Positions 9,202 to 17,793 of a DNA stretch of 64,000 nucleotides are shown piece after piece (within the stretch, counting starts at the first letter, position 1; every line of letters begins with the position of its first letter). A model generated the notes under the pieces. That model was given only the letters and a program-made list of their open reading frames with translations. It had not been told where the DNA came from and made no database searches. The stretch comes from Streptomyces sp. CB02414 (GTDB lineage: Bacteria; Actinomycetota; Actinomycetes; Streptomycetales; Streptomycetaceae). The DNA lies in assembly GCF_001905385.1 (NCBI RefSeq), contig NZ_LIPF01000001.1, forward strand, positions 1 to 64,000, written 5' to 3'. The translations under genes were made by a program, and so were the position numbers.

Positions 9202-9248
9202 CCTAGGACGGTGGGCCTAGGTCCGAGGTCCCGTCGGCCGGTCCTAGG
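9202..9248. promoter_or_regulatory. Cluster of three CCTAGG-centred motifs
   Basis: CCTAGG occurs at 9202-9207, 9216-9221 and 9243-9248 in the divergent promoter region of the kinase and SDR genes. Flanks agree with a CGCCTAGGAC-like consensus, the third copy reading on the minus strand. A CTAG-containing hexamer three times in 47 bp of GC-rich DNA is unlikely by chance. This may be a binding site for the adjacent NarL-type regulator. Confidence 0.45.
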
Positions 9249-9364
9249 GCGAAGGGCCCCGCGCGGTTGCGGCCCGTGCCCGAGGCGGCCCGCGCGGTCC
9301 GGTTCCTACGTTGAGGACCACGCCGGCCCGATCAGGGGGCGTGGACGACGAGGGGACGTGTGTC

Positions 9365-10063
9365 ATGCCGGTTGCGATCATCACGGGAGCTTCGAAGGGG
9401 CTGGGCCGGGCGCTGGCCGAGGCCCTGGCGGCGCGGGGCTGGGACCTGGTGCTGGACGCCAGGACGCCGGACGTGCTCAAGGAGACGGCGGCGGCGCTGG
9501 AGGCGTACGGCACGCGTGTGCGGGCGCTGCCCGGTGATGTCACGGACGCCGGGCACCGGGCCGCGCTGGTCGCTCAGGCCCGGCGGCTGGGCGGGGTGGA
9601 TCTGCTGGTCGGCAACGCCAGCGCGCTGGGGGCCGAGCCGCTGGTGCGGCTGGAGGAGCTGCCGCTGGACGGACTGCGGCGCGCGCTGGAGGTGAACGTG
9701 GTGGCGGCGCTGGGCCTCGTCCAGGAGGCACTGCCGTTGCTGCGCGCGGCCCCGGAGGGCGCGGTGCTGGCCGTCAGCTCGGACGCCGCGGCGGAGGCGT
9801 ACGAGACGTGGGGCGGCTACGGGGCGTCCAAGGCGGCCCTGGACCAGTTGGTGGCGGTGCTGGGCGTGGAGGAGCCGGGGCTGCGGGTCTGGGCGGTCGA
9901 TCCGGGGGACATGGCCACCGACCTGTACGCGGCGGCCGTACCGGACGACGACGATCCGCGGCCCGATCCGGTGAGTGTCGTCCCGGCGCTGCTGCGGCTG
10001 CTGGACGAGCGGCCGGCCGGGGGCCGCTACGGGGCGCCGGCGCTGCTGGAGGGCCGGCGATGA
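9365..10063 (+). CDS. Short-chain dehydrogenase/reductase (SDR)
   Basis: 232-residue classical SDR predicted to use NAD(P)H. The TGASKGLG cofactor loop (7-14), D58 in GDVT, NAS at 84-86, catalytic S138/S139, and the Y152-x3-K156 pair in YGASK are intact. Its substrate cannot be read from sequence. The ATG at 9365 follows GAGGGGACG. The stop codon overlaps the start of the QueA-like gene (ATGA), so the two products are made together, suggesting a joint role in modifying the same class of substrate. That is inference. Confidence 0.92.
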   Translation: MPVAIITGASKGLGRALAEALAARGWDLVLDARTPDVLKETAAALEAYGTRVRALPGDVTDAGHRAALVAQARRLGGVDLLVGNASALGAEPLVRLEELPLDGLRRALEVNVVAALGLVQEALPLLRAAPEGAVLAVSSDAAAEAYETWGGYGASKAALDQLVAVLGVEEPGLRVWAVDPGDMATDLYAAAVPDDDDPRPDPVSVVPALLRLLDERPAGGRYGAPALLEGRR

Positions 10064-11103
10064 CCTTGGCGGTGCGGGTGCCGGAGGAGCTGTCGGCGCG
10101 GGTGCCGGCCGAGCAGCGGGGGCCCGGTCTGGAGCGGGACGACGTACGGCTGCTGGTGTCGCGCGGCACCGAGGTGTCGCACCACGGGTTCCGGGAGCTG
10201 CCGGGGCTGCTGCGGGCCGGGGACCTGCTCGTCGTCAACACGTCGGCGACGCTGGCCGCCGCCGTGGACGGGCGGGCGGGGCACGCGCGCGTGGTGGTGC
10301 ACTTCTCCACGCGGGGGGACGACGGCCGGTGGGCGGTGGAGCTGCGGGAGCCGGACGGGCGGGGCACCACGCGCGCGCGTGCGGACAAGGGGGATGGGCT
10401 GGAGGTGCGGCTGCCGGGTGGCGGGCGGCTGGTGCTGGAGGAGCCGTTGAGTCCGGGGTCGGGACGGTTGTGGTGGGCGCGCGTGCACGGGGCCGGGGTG
10501 CCGGTGCTGCTGCGGGAGCACGGGCGGCCCATTCGCTACTCGTACACGGAGCGGGACCAGCCGCTGTCGGTGTACCAGACGGTGTTCGCGCTGCCGTCCG
10601 GTGACGGGACGGGCAGCGCCGAGATGCCGAGCGCGGCCCGTCCCTTCACGGCGCGGCTGGTGGCGGAGCTGGTGAGCCGTGGCGTTCAGTTCGCGCCGGT
10701 GCGGCTGGACACGGGGGTGGCTTCGGCGGAGTCGCACGAGCCGCCGTATCCGGAGCGCTTCCGGGTGCCCGAGGCGTCGGCGCGGCTGATCAACGCGGCC
10801 CGGGCGGGCGACGGGCGGGTGCTGGCCGTGGGGACGACCGCCGTGCGGGCGGTGGAGTCGGCGGCCGGCGGCGACGGCGTGGTGCGGGCGCGGGCCGGGT
10901 GGACCGATCTGGTGGTCACCCCGGGGCGGGGGGTGCGGGTGGTGGACGGGCTGCTGACGGGGCTGCACGAGCCGGAGGCCTCGCATCTGCTGATGCTGGA
11001 GGCGGTGGCGGGGCGGGCGGCGATCGACCGCGGGTACGAGGCGGCGGTGCGCGGGCGCTACCTGTGGCACGAGTTCGGCGACGTCCATCTCCTCCTGCCG
11101 TAG
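10060..11103 (+). CDS. QueA-like S-adenosylmethionine:tRNA ribosyltransferase-isomerase
   Basis: 347-residue member of the QueA family, which in queuosine synthesis transfers the ribosyl group of SAM to preQ1 in tRNA. Family landmarks are present: LLVVNTSATL near 57-66, the ARPFTARLVAELVSRG segment near 190, GTTAVRAVES near 264, and the C-terminal EASHLLMLEAVAGR. Fusion or truncation is not seen. No other queuosine genes (tgt, queC, queD, queE, queF, queG) are nearby, and the gene is instead coupled by a 4-nt overlap to an SDR. It may therefore be a paralogue with a different acceptor. Confidence 0.85.
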   Translation: MTLAVRVPEELSARVPAEQRGPGLERDDVRLLVSRGTEVSHHGFRELPGLLRAGDLLVVNTSATLAAAVDGRAGHARVVVHFSTRGDDGRWAVELREPDGRGTTRARADKGDGLEVRLPGGGRLVLEEPLSPGSGRLWWARVHGAGVPVLLREHGRPIRYSYTERDQPLSVYQTVFALPSGDGTGSAEMPSAARPFTARLVAELVSRGVQFAPVRLDTGVASAESHEPPYPERFRVPEASARLINAARAGDGRVLAVGTTAVRAVESAAGGDGVVRARAGWTDLVVTPGRGVRVVDGLLTGLHEPEASHLLMLEAVAGRAAIDRGYEAAVRGRYLWHEFGDVHLLLP

Positions 11104-11456
11104 GAGGGCGGCGACCAGCCCCTCACCCACTGCATTGCTCCAGCAACCAACAGTGAGAAGGGCGGGGGGTGCGTGTGAGCCCGCGCATAGGGCCCACGTC
11201 ACGTACGAAGGGGAGTAGGAGAACGACTCGTCCGTTTTGAGCGGGGCAGATGGTCCAATCTGTCCCGTTTCTCCCATCCCTGATCCACTACCTCGGATCG
11301 TACGTCACACCTTTGCCTCCGAATTTTGCGGCCGCTAAGAATTGCTCTCGTCGCTCAACGCCGTGGGTCGTTTCCCCGCGGCGTTCGTGCCGGAACATCA
11401 ACTGTCCCCACCGGACGAGAGCGACCTCCGCGCTATTCGAAGAGGTCTATCCCGCC
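11104..11456 (+). promoter_or_regulatory. Intergenic region and structured leader of the transglycosylase gene
   Basis: This 353-bp stretch has no gene. An inverted repeat GGGGCAGAT / ATCTGTCCC lies near 11240-11266. Closer to the gene, GCTCTCGTC (11344-11352) pairs perfectly with GACGAGAGC (11414-11422). Inside it lies a second hairpin, AACGCCG (11357-11363) with CGGCGTT (11379-11385), plus about 28 unpaired nt. This nested fold ends 34 nt before the ATG and looks like an RNA leader. It does not match the c-di-AMP (ydaO) riboswitch known upstream of some Streptomyces wall hydrolases, as far as I can judge. Confidence 0.5.
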
Positions 11457-12164
11457 ATGCCCAAGAACATCTTCACCCGTGGTCGCAGTCTTCCCCTGAA
11501 CCGCAAGCACAAGATCGCGGTCGCCGGTGTCGGCGCGCTCGGCGCCGCCGCCGTCGCGCTCACCGCGGTCCCGGCCAGCGGTCAGACGACGACCACGAGC
11601 GAGGCCGCTCCGACGGCCAAGGTGGCGTACAGCACCCAGCAGATCCAGGACGTGCACGCCGGCGTCACCGGCCAGCTCGCCGGCGCCAGCCAGAAGGTCG
11701 CCGCGATCGAGGCGAAGCAGGAGGCGGCCGCCAAGAAGGAGACCGCCGCGAAGAAGGCAGCCGCCGAGAAGGCCGCCGCCAAGCGTGAGGCGAAGCAGTC
11801 CGCCAGCCGCTCCGCCGAGCGCACCGAGGTCAAGAAGTCCTACCCCGACAACCTCGACGGCTGGATCCGCGAGGCCCGGGCGATCATGAAGAAGCACGGC
11901 ATCCCCGGCTCCTACGAGGGCATCCACCGCAACATCATGCGGGAGTCCTCCGGCAACCCGAAGGCGATCAACCTCTGGGACATCAACGCCCAGAACGGCA
12001 TCCCGTCCAAGGGTCTGCTCCAGGTGATCCCGCCGACGTTCAAGGCCTACCACGTGGCCGGCACCCCGAAGAACATCTGGGACCCGGTCGCCAACATCGT
12101 CGCCGCGTGCAACTACGCGGCGGACAAGTACGGCACCATGGACAACGTCGACAGCGCGTACTGA
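11457..12164 (+). CDS. Secreted lytic transglycosylase (SLT domain)
   Basis: 235-residue exported peptidoglycan-cleaving protein. The N-terminus has a long signal region (RKHKIAVAGVGALGAAAVALTAVPASG, split here as a charged start then a hydrophobic core to about residue 41). A Lys/Ala/Glu-rich coiled coil (about 75-120) follows, then an SLT-like lysozyme-fold domain (about 125-235). The catalytic glutamate is expected in the IMRESSGNP segment, followed by KGLLQVIPPTF and the NIVAACNYAADKYG helix. The ATG at 11457 follows AGAGGT. The upstream leader is highly structured, hinting at post-transcriptional control of this wall hydrolase. Confidence 0.9.
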   Translation: MPKNIFTRGRSLPLNRKHKIAVAGVGALGAAAVALTAVPASGQTTTTSEAAPTAKVAYSTQQIQDVHAGVTGQLAGASQKVAAIEAKQEAAAKKETAAKKAAAEKAAAKREAKQSASRSAERTEVKKSYPDNLDGWIREARAIMKKHGIPGSYEGIHRNIMRESSGNPKAINLWDINAQNGIPSKGLLQVIPPTFKAYHVAGTPKNIWDPVANIVAACNYAADKYGTMDNVDSAY

Positions 12165-12210
12165 GGTCGGCGCGGACCTCTTCACGACGTCGCCGACGCC
12201 GCACCGTACG

Positions 12211-12250
12211 CCGAAGGGCGGCACCCTCCTGACGGGGTGCCGCCCTTCGG
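12211..12250. terminator. Strong bidirectional terminator
   Basis: A perfect 16-bp stem (arms 12211-12226 and 12235-12250, CCGAAGGGCGGCACCC and complement) with an 8-nt loop separates the convergent transglycosylase and FHA-ABC genes. Confidence 0.8.
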
Positions 12251-12280
12251 GGCGTTCACGGGGCCGACGGGCCCCCGCGG

Positions 12281-14866
12281 TCACTTCCGCATGACCTCGG
12301 GCTCGTGGCGGCGCAGGAAGCGCGCCACGAAGAACCCGCAGATCACCCCGAGGGCGATCAGCGCGGCCATGTCCATGGCCCAGGCGCCGACGGTGTGCTC
12401 CCACAGCGGGTCGACCTCGGCGCCCTTCTCGGGCGGGCTGATCTTGTTGAAGTCCAGCGTGGCACCGGCCGCGGCCACCGCCCAGCGCGAGGGCATCAGG
12501 TACGAGAACTGGTTGACGCCGACCGCGCCGTTCAGGGCGAAGAGGCAGCCGGTGAAGACGACCTGGATGATCGCGAACATGACCAGCAGCGGCATGGTCT
12601 TCTCGGCGGTCTTCACCAGCGAGGAGATGATCAGACCGAACATCATCGAGGTGAAGCCCAGCGCCATGATCGGCAGCGACAGCTCGACGAGTGTGAGCCC
12701 GCCGAGGACGAGGCCCTCCTCGGGGATCTCCCGGGAGGCGAAGCCGATGACGCCGACCAGCAGGCCCTGGAGCACGGTGATCATGCCGAGCACGAACACC
12801 TTGGACATCAGGTACGCCGACCGGGACAGGCCGGTCGCCCGCTCCCGCTCGTAGATCACCCGTTCCTTGATCAGCTCGCGGACCGAGTTCGCGGCGCCGG
12901 CGAAGCAGGCGCCGACCGCGAGGATGAGCAGCACCGTGGTCGCCGTGCCGTTCGGGATGATCCGGCCCGCCGCGTTGGGCGGGTTGGGCAGCAGGCCCTT
13001 GTCGGCGTCGATGAGGAGGCTCACCGCGCCGAGCACCGCCGGGAGGATCACCATCAGGGCGAGGAAGCCCTTGTCCGAGACGATCACCGAGACGTAGCGC
13101 CGCACCAGCGTGACGAACTGCGACATCCAGCCCTGCGGCTTCGGCGGCTTCATCGCCTGCATCGCCGGGACCTGTACGGACTGCGGGGCGACGGCGTCGA
13201 TGTCCGCGGCGTACATCTGGTAGTGCTGCGAGCCCTTCCAGCGGCCCGCCCAGTCGTAGTCGCGGTAGTTCTCGAAGGCGGAGAAGACGTCGGCCCAGGT
13301 GTCGTAGCCGAAGAAGTTCAGCGCCTCCTCGGGCGGGCCGAAGTAGGCCACGGAGCCGCCCGGCGCCATCACCAGCAGCTTGTCGCAGATCGCCAGCTCG
13401 GCCACCGAGTGGGTGACGACGAGGACGGTGCGGCCGTCGTCGGCGAGTCCGCGCAGCAGCTGCATGACGTCGCGGTCCATGCCCGGGTCGAGGCCGGAGG
13501 TCGGCTCGTCCAGGAAGATCAGCGACGGCTTGGTCAGCAGCTCCAGGGCGACGGAGACGCGCTTGCGCTGGCCGCCGGACAGGGACGTGACCTTCTTGTC
13601 CTTGTGGATGTCCAGCTTCAGCTCGCGCAGCACCTCGTCGATGCGGGCGTCGCGTTCGGCGGCCGTGGTGTCGGCCGGGAAGCGGAGCTTGGCCGCGTAC
13701 TTCAGGGCCCGCTTGACGGTCAGCTCCTTGTGCAGGATGTCGTCCTGCGGGACCAGACCGATGCGCTGGCGCAGCTCGGCGAACTGCTTGTACAGGTTCC
13801 GGTTGTCGTACAGCACCTCGCCCTGGTTGGCGGGGCGGTAGCCGGTGAGCGCCTTGAGCAGGGTCGACTTGCCGGAGCCGGAGGGGCCGATGACCGCGAT
13901 CAGCGACTTCTCGGGGACGCCGAAGGAGACGTCCTTGAGGATCTGCTTGCCGCCGTCGACCGTGACGGTCAGGTGCCGGGCGGAGAAGGACACCTCACCG
14001 GTGTCGACGAACTCCTCGAGCCGGTCGCCGACGATCCGGAACGTCGAGTGGCCGACGCCCACGATGTCGGTCGGGCCGAGCAGCTGGGAGCCGCCCTTGG
14101 CGATCGGCAGACCGTTGACGTACGTGCCGTTGTGCGAGCCCAGGTCGCGGATCTCCATGCGCCCGTCGGGCGTCGAGTGGAACTCCGCGTGATTGCGGCT
14201 GACCTGGAGGTCGGAGACGACCAGCTCGTTCTCCAGGGCACGTCCGATGCGCATCACGCGACCGAGCGAGAACTGGTGGAACGTGGTCGGACTGCGGTCG
14301 CCGTGGACCGGTGACGCCCCCGCCGCGCCGCCGGAGCCCTGCTGCTGCGGGAAGTGCGATGCGCCCTGCTGCGGCGCGGCCTGCGGTGACCCGGCCTGCT
14401 GCTGGTGCTGCCAGCCGGCCTGCTGCGGCTGCTGCCCGTGCTGCGGCGGAGCCTGCTGTTGCTGCGGCTCTTGGACCGGCGGCGCCTGCTGGGCCCAGCC
14501 GGCGTTCGCGCCCTGCGCGGCGTACGGCTGCTGCTGTCCCTGCGCCGTGCCGACCGGGGCCTGCGCGCCGGTCAGGCTGACGCGCGGTCCGTCGGTGGCG
14601 TTGCCCAGGTTGAGCACCGTGCCGGCGCCGAGCTCCACGTGCTGGACGCGCTGCCCGTGCACGAACGTGCCGTTGGTGCTGCCGTGGTCCTCGACGACCC
14701 AACTGCGGCCGTTGAAGCTGATCGTGGCGTGACGCCAGGACACCCTGGCGTCGTCGAAGACAAGTTCCCCCTGCGGATCGCGTCCGAGCGCGTATGACCG
14801 GGACGGATCGAGCGTCCAGGTCTGTCCATTGGATTCCAGTACGAGTTCCGGCACTCCAAGCCCCAC
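12281..14866 (-). CDS. Double-FHA ABC transporter (ATPase-permease fusion)
   Basis: 861-residue fusion protein. Order: FHA domain 1 (about 20-95; GRD, SWRHA, STNGTFV), a Gln/Pro/Ala-rich linker (about 106-180), FHA domain 2 (about 205-280; GRALENELV, SRNHAEF, SHNGTYV), an ABC ATPase of the ABCG type (Walker A GPSGSGKST 327-335, signature LSGGQRKR, Walker B LIFLDEPTSGLD), and an ABC-2 permease with about six membrane helices from residue 590 on. FHA domains bind phosphothreonine, so a Ser/Thr kinase probably controls this exporter. Mycobacterial Rv1747 has the same plan. The start is a GTG at 14866. The exported substrate is unknown. Confidence 0.93.
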   Translation of the reverse strand: MGLGVPELVLESNGQTWTLDPSRSYALGRDPQGELVFDDARVSWRHATISFNGRSWVVEDHGSTNGTFVHGQRVQHVELGAGTVLNLGNATDGPRVSLTGAQAPVGTAQGQQQPYAAQGANAGWAQQAPPVQEPQQQQAPPQHGQQPQQAGWQHQQQAGSPQAAPQQGASHFPQQQGSGGAAGASPVHGDRSPTTFHQFSLGRVMRIGRALENELVVSDLQVSRNHAEFHSTPDGRMEIRDLGSHNGTYVNGLPIAKGGSQLLGPTDIVGVGHSTFRIVGDRLEEFVDTGEVSFSARHLTVTVDGGKQILKDVSFGVPEKSLIAVIGPSGSGKSTLLKALTGYRPANQGEVLYDNRNLYKQFAELRQRIGLVPQDDILHKELTVKRALKYAAKLRFPADTTAAERDARIDEVLRELKLDIHKDKKVTSLSGGQRKRVSVALELLTKPSLIFLDEPTSGLDPGMDRDVMQLLRGLADDGRTVLVVTHSVAELAICDKLLVMAPGGSVAYFGPPEEALNFFGYDTWADVFSAFENYRDYDWAGRWKGSQHYQMYAADIDAVAPQSVQVPAMQAMKPPKPQGWMSQFVTLVRRYVSVIVSDKGFLALMVILPAVLGAVSLLIDADKGLLPNPPNAAGRIIPNGTATTVLLILAVGACFAGAANSVRELIKERVIYERERATGLSRSAYLMSKVFVLGMITVLQGLLVGVIGFASREIPEEGLVLGGLTLVELSLPIMALGFTSMMFGLIISSLVKTAEKTMPLLVMFAIIQVVFTGCLFALNGAVGVNQFSYLMPSRWAVAAAGATLDFNKISPPEKGAEVDPLWEHTVGAWAMDMAALIALGVICGFFVARFLRRHEPEVMRK

Positions 14867-15052
14867 TGAGTTGTCCCCCGATGTACCCCCGTCGCGGGGA
14901 GTCTAGGGATGTCGAACATCGGGGGGAACTATTTCAGGCTCGGCCCCCTGACCGAAAGTCGGGCCTTGTGAAACTTGCGTAGGCGCCCATCGGCCGATCC
15001 CGTTGACGGGGTTGAAACCTGCCCGGAGAGTGGTATTCCACGCGAGGGGGAC

Positions 15053-17629
15053 ATGCGCGGCAACTCCGCCGCGCCGCGGATCGGGGGGTCTGCCATGAGC
15101 GCGTCCACGAGCGTCGGCACCGAGGGGTACGGCACGAGGGTGCCGTGGGGCGATGTCCTGATGTCCGCGATCGCCTCCGTGAGCTGGGCGTTGATCGGGA
15201 TGGCGGGCACGGCGGCGCTCGGTCTGCGCCTGCTGGGCGCGGACGCGGCGGGCGCGCTGGGCCCGATGACCGCGGCGGTGGTGGCGCTCGGTGCGGGTGG
15301 TTCGGTGTCACCGGCCGGCGATGTGTCCGTCTTCGGGCTGGAAGGGGCCGAGGCGCACACGGCCGTCGAGATCACGCCACTGGGCGTGGGGCTGGTCGGT
15401 GCGCTCTTCCTGTCCTTCTTCTTCCTACGGTCCCTGCGGGCGGCCGGAGTTGTGGTCTCGCCCGCGGAACTGCTGGCACGCGCGGGTGCGGTGGTCGCCC
15501 TGTTCGTGGCGATGCTGGGCGGACTGGCCTGGGTGGGTCACGATGTCGTCACGATCGACGGCGGCTCGCTGGGACTGGACGACCTGCCGGAGGGCGGTAC
15601 CGGGGGCATCGAGATTCCCGGGCTCGGCGACGTGGGGGACATCGGGGACATCGGCGGGCTGCTCCCCGACCGGATCGCCGGCCTGGTCGACGCCGAGGCG
15701 GCGGTCGGTTTCTCCGTCGACACGGGACCGACGCTGCTGGGCGGGCTGGTCTGGTCCGTCGGGGTCCTGCTGATCGCGCTGCTGGCCTCGCGCCGCACTC
15801 CCCTGCCGCGCGGGTGCGAGGCGGTGCACCGGGTGGTCCGTCCGGCCGTGTCCGCCCTGGTCACGGTGGCGCTGACGGCGGTCGCGGCCGGTTGGGCGGC
15901 CGCGGCGTACGCGGCGATCGGCGACGACCATCCCCGGCGGATCTTCGGCGCCGCGTTGCTGGGCGCGCCGAACGGGGTCTGGCTCGGCGTTCCCCTCGGC
16001 CTGTTCATGCCGTGGGAGGGGCGCGCGACGGGCGCACTGGTCCGAGTGCTTCCGGACCCGCTGGACGAGTTGCTGGGCGCCGGCGGGCGGGAGCCGGTGA
16101 CGCTCGGGCGGCTCGCGGAGCTGGACGGGCGGGTGTGGCTGCTCGGGGTGACCGCGGTGCTGGTGATGTTGCTGGCCGGGGTGCTGACGGCGGTGCGGAC
16201 ACCCGTGGCGCCCGACGAGGCGCGTTCCCCGGCCTTCGCCGGGCGATGTGCCGTGCGGCTGGGCATCGCGACCGCGGTGACGCTGCCGCTGCTGGCCCGG
16301 CTGACGGAGGTGTCGGTGGACGCCTCGCTGTCCGTGCTCGGCGTCGACGCGTTCGGCGCGGGCGTCGACCTGCGCGGGCAGCTCGGTACGGCACTGCTGC
16401 TGGGTGCGGTGTGGGGCGCGGGGGCGGGGGCCGCCGGGGCGTTGCTGGCGGGGGCGAGCGGGGCGGCGGGCGCTCGGGCTGCGGCGGTGGCACGGAGTGC
16501 CGGGGTGGTGGGGGCGGGGGCATCGGGTGGGGGTGACGGGGACTGGGGCGGCACGGGTGCCGACGAGGGTGGCGCGGACGAGGGTGACGGTTTCGCTGGT
16601 GCCGGGGGTGGTGTCCCGGGTGGGGGCGACTCCGGTGGTGGGCGGGGCGGTACCCCGCGCGGGGGCAGCGGTGCCGCTGAGGCGGGAGGGGGGGGCCCGG
16701 GCGGGAGTGGCCACGCCGATAGCGGGGGTGGCAGTGGCAGGGCTCCCGGCGGTGCGGCTCGCGCGGGGCAGCCCTCGGGGCCGTACTGGCCGGAGCCTCC
16801 GCACCGGCCGCCGAACCCGGACACCAATCCGTACCTGCGGCTGGAGGTGGCGGGGGAACCAGAGGACGCACGGCCGGAGTGGGCACGCACCCGGCCACCG
16901 TCCGATGCGGGCCGCGCTGCGGGGAGCGGGCCGCCCGCACCCGGCGTTCGGCCGCACGGCGCCCCTGGGTGGCCGCCACACGGCGGAGACGAGCAGCCCG
17001 GCAGCGAAGACCGGTGGCCCGGCAACGGAAGCAGGCCGCCCGGTGGTGGAAACGGGCCATCCGACGGCGAAGACCGGTCGCCCGCACCCGGCGCGCAACC
17101 GCACGGCGCCCCTGGGTGGCCGCCACACGGCGGAGACGAGCAGCCCGGCAGCGAAGACCGGTGGCCCGGCAACGGAAGCAGGCCGCCCGGCGGTGGAAAC
17201 GGGCCATCCGACGGCGAAGACCGGTCGCCCGGCGACGAAAGCAGGTCGCCCGGTGGTGGAAACGGGCCATCCGACGGCGAAGACCGGTCGCCCGGCGACG
17301 AAAGCAGGTCGCCCGCACCCGGCGCGCAACCGCACGACACCCCTGAATGGCCGCCACACGGCGCAGACCAGCAGCCCGGCAGCGAACGCCGGTCGCCCGG
17401 CGAAGAGTGGTGGACCGGCGGCGGGGACGGAACGTCCGGAAGCGGCGAGGACGATCCCGGTGACGAGGACGTGTACGGCGCTCCCACCGTCATCGGGCCG
17501 CTGGGACCACCGCGGCGGCCTCCGCGCCCCGGGGAGCGGCCGGGCAGGCCGGCGTCCCGCTGGGGCGAGGGCCCGCCACCGCCTCCTCCCCCGCCTCCGG
17601 CGCCCCCTCGGCGGCCGAAGGGCGGATGA
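15053..17629 (+). CDS. Streptophobe-family membrane protein with repetitive C-terminus
   Basis: 858-residue protein of the streptophobe family, restricted to Streptomyces and relatives. The N-terminal 480 residues are hydrophobic, with many membrane helices, and carry the family signature (VPWGDVLMSAIASVSWALIG near 30-50, then GADAAGALGPMTAAVVALG). The C-terminal 380 residues are hydrophilic, rich in Gly, Pro, Asp and Ser. They include two 49-residue repeats (about 630-730) and smaller 21-residue repeats (GGGNGPSDGEDRSP-type), ending in a poly-Pro stretch. I chose the ATG at 15053 because GAGGGGGAC precedes it; 15095 is an alternative. Function is unknown. It lies between the divergent FHA-ABC exporter and serB. 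Confidence 0.85.
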   Translation: MRGNSAAPRIGGSAMSASTSVGTEGYGTRVPWGDVLMSAIASVSWALIGMAGTAALGLRLLGADAAGALGPMTAAVVALGAGGSVSPAGDVSVFGLEGAEAHTAVEITPLGVGLVGALFLSFFFLRSLRAAGVVVSPAELLARAGAVVALFVAMLGGLAWVGHDVVTIDGGSLGLDDLPEGGTGGIEIPGLGDVGDIGDIGGLLPDRIAGLVDAEAAVGFSVDTGPTLLGGLVWSVGVLLIALLASRRTPLPRGCEAVHRVVRPAVSALVTVALTAVAAGWAAAAYAAIGDDHPRRIFGAALLGAPNGVWLGVPLGLFMPWEGRATGALVRVLPDPLDELLGAGGREPVTLGRLAELDGRVWLLGVTAVLVMLLAGVLTAVRTPVAPDEARSPAFAGRCAVRLGIATAVTLPLLARLTEVSVDASLSVLGVDAFGAGVDLRGQLGTALLLGAVWGAGAGAAGALLAGASGAAGARAAAVARSAGVVGAGASGGGDGDWGGTGADEGGADEGDGFAGAGGGVPGGGDSGGGRGGTPRGGSGAAEAGGGGPGGSGHADSGGGSGRAPGGAARAGQPSGPYWPEPPHRPPNPDTNPYLRLEVAGEPEDARPEWARTRPPSDAGRAAGSGPPAPGVRPHGAPGWPPHGGDEQPGSEDRWPGNGSRPPGGGNGPSDGEDRSPAPGAQPHGAPGWPPHGGDEQPGSEDRWPGNGSRPPGGGNGPSDGEDRSPGDESRSPGGGNGPSDGEDRSPGDESRSPAPGAQPHDTPEWPPHGADQQPGSERRSPGEEWWTGGGDGTSGSGEDDPGDEDVYGAPTVIGPLGPPRRPPRPGERPGRPASRWGEGPPPPPPPPPAPPRRPKGG
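16954..17340 (+). repeat. In-frame direct repeats in the streptophobe gene
   Basis: A 147-bp unit starting at GCACGGCGCCCCTGGGTGG (16954) recurs almost unchanged at 17101. Its last part is then iterated as two 63-bp units (about 17190-17315), and the first part returns at about 17322. All periods are multiples of 3, so the frame is kept. Near-identity points to recent slippage or unequal exchange. Confidence 0.85.
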
Positions 17630-17793
17630 CCGGGCGGCGGCGGACCGCGGGCGCGCCCGCCAGAGCCGCCGCGGCGGCAGGGCGGCCGCTGTCGTACGGC
17701 TGGTGCTGGTGTGCGGGCCCGCCACGACCGCGCTGTCCGTCAGGCGGACCTCACGGGCGGAAGGCACCGGGTGCCGGATACGGTTGGGGCACC

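Noticed and set aside
11104..11456. c-di-AMP (ydaO/yuaA) riboswitch upstream of the transglycosylase gene
   Set aside because: It is expected for some Streptomyces wall hydrolases, but the conserved sequence blocks of that riboswitch were not found. Reported instead as an unassigned structured leader.
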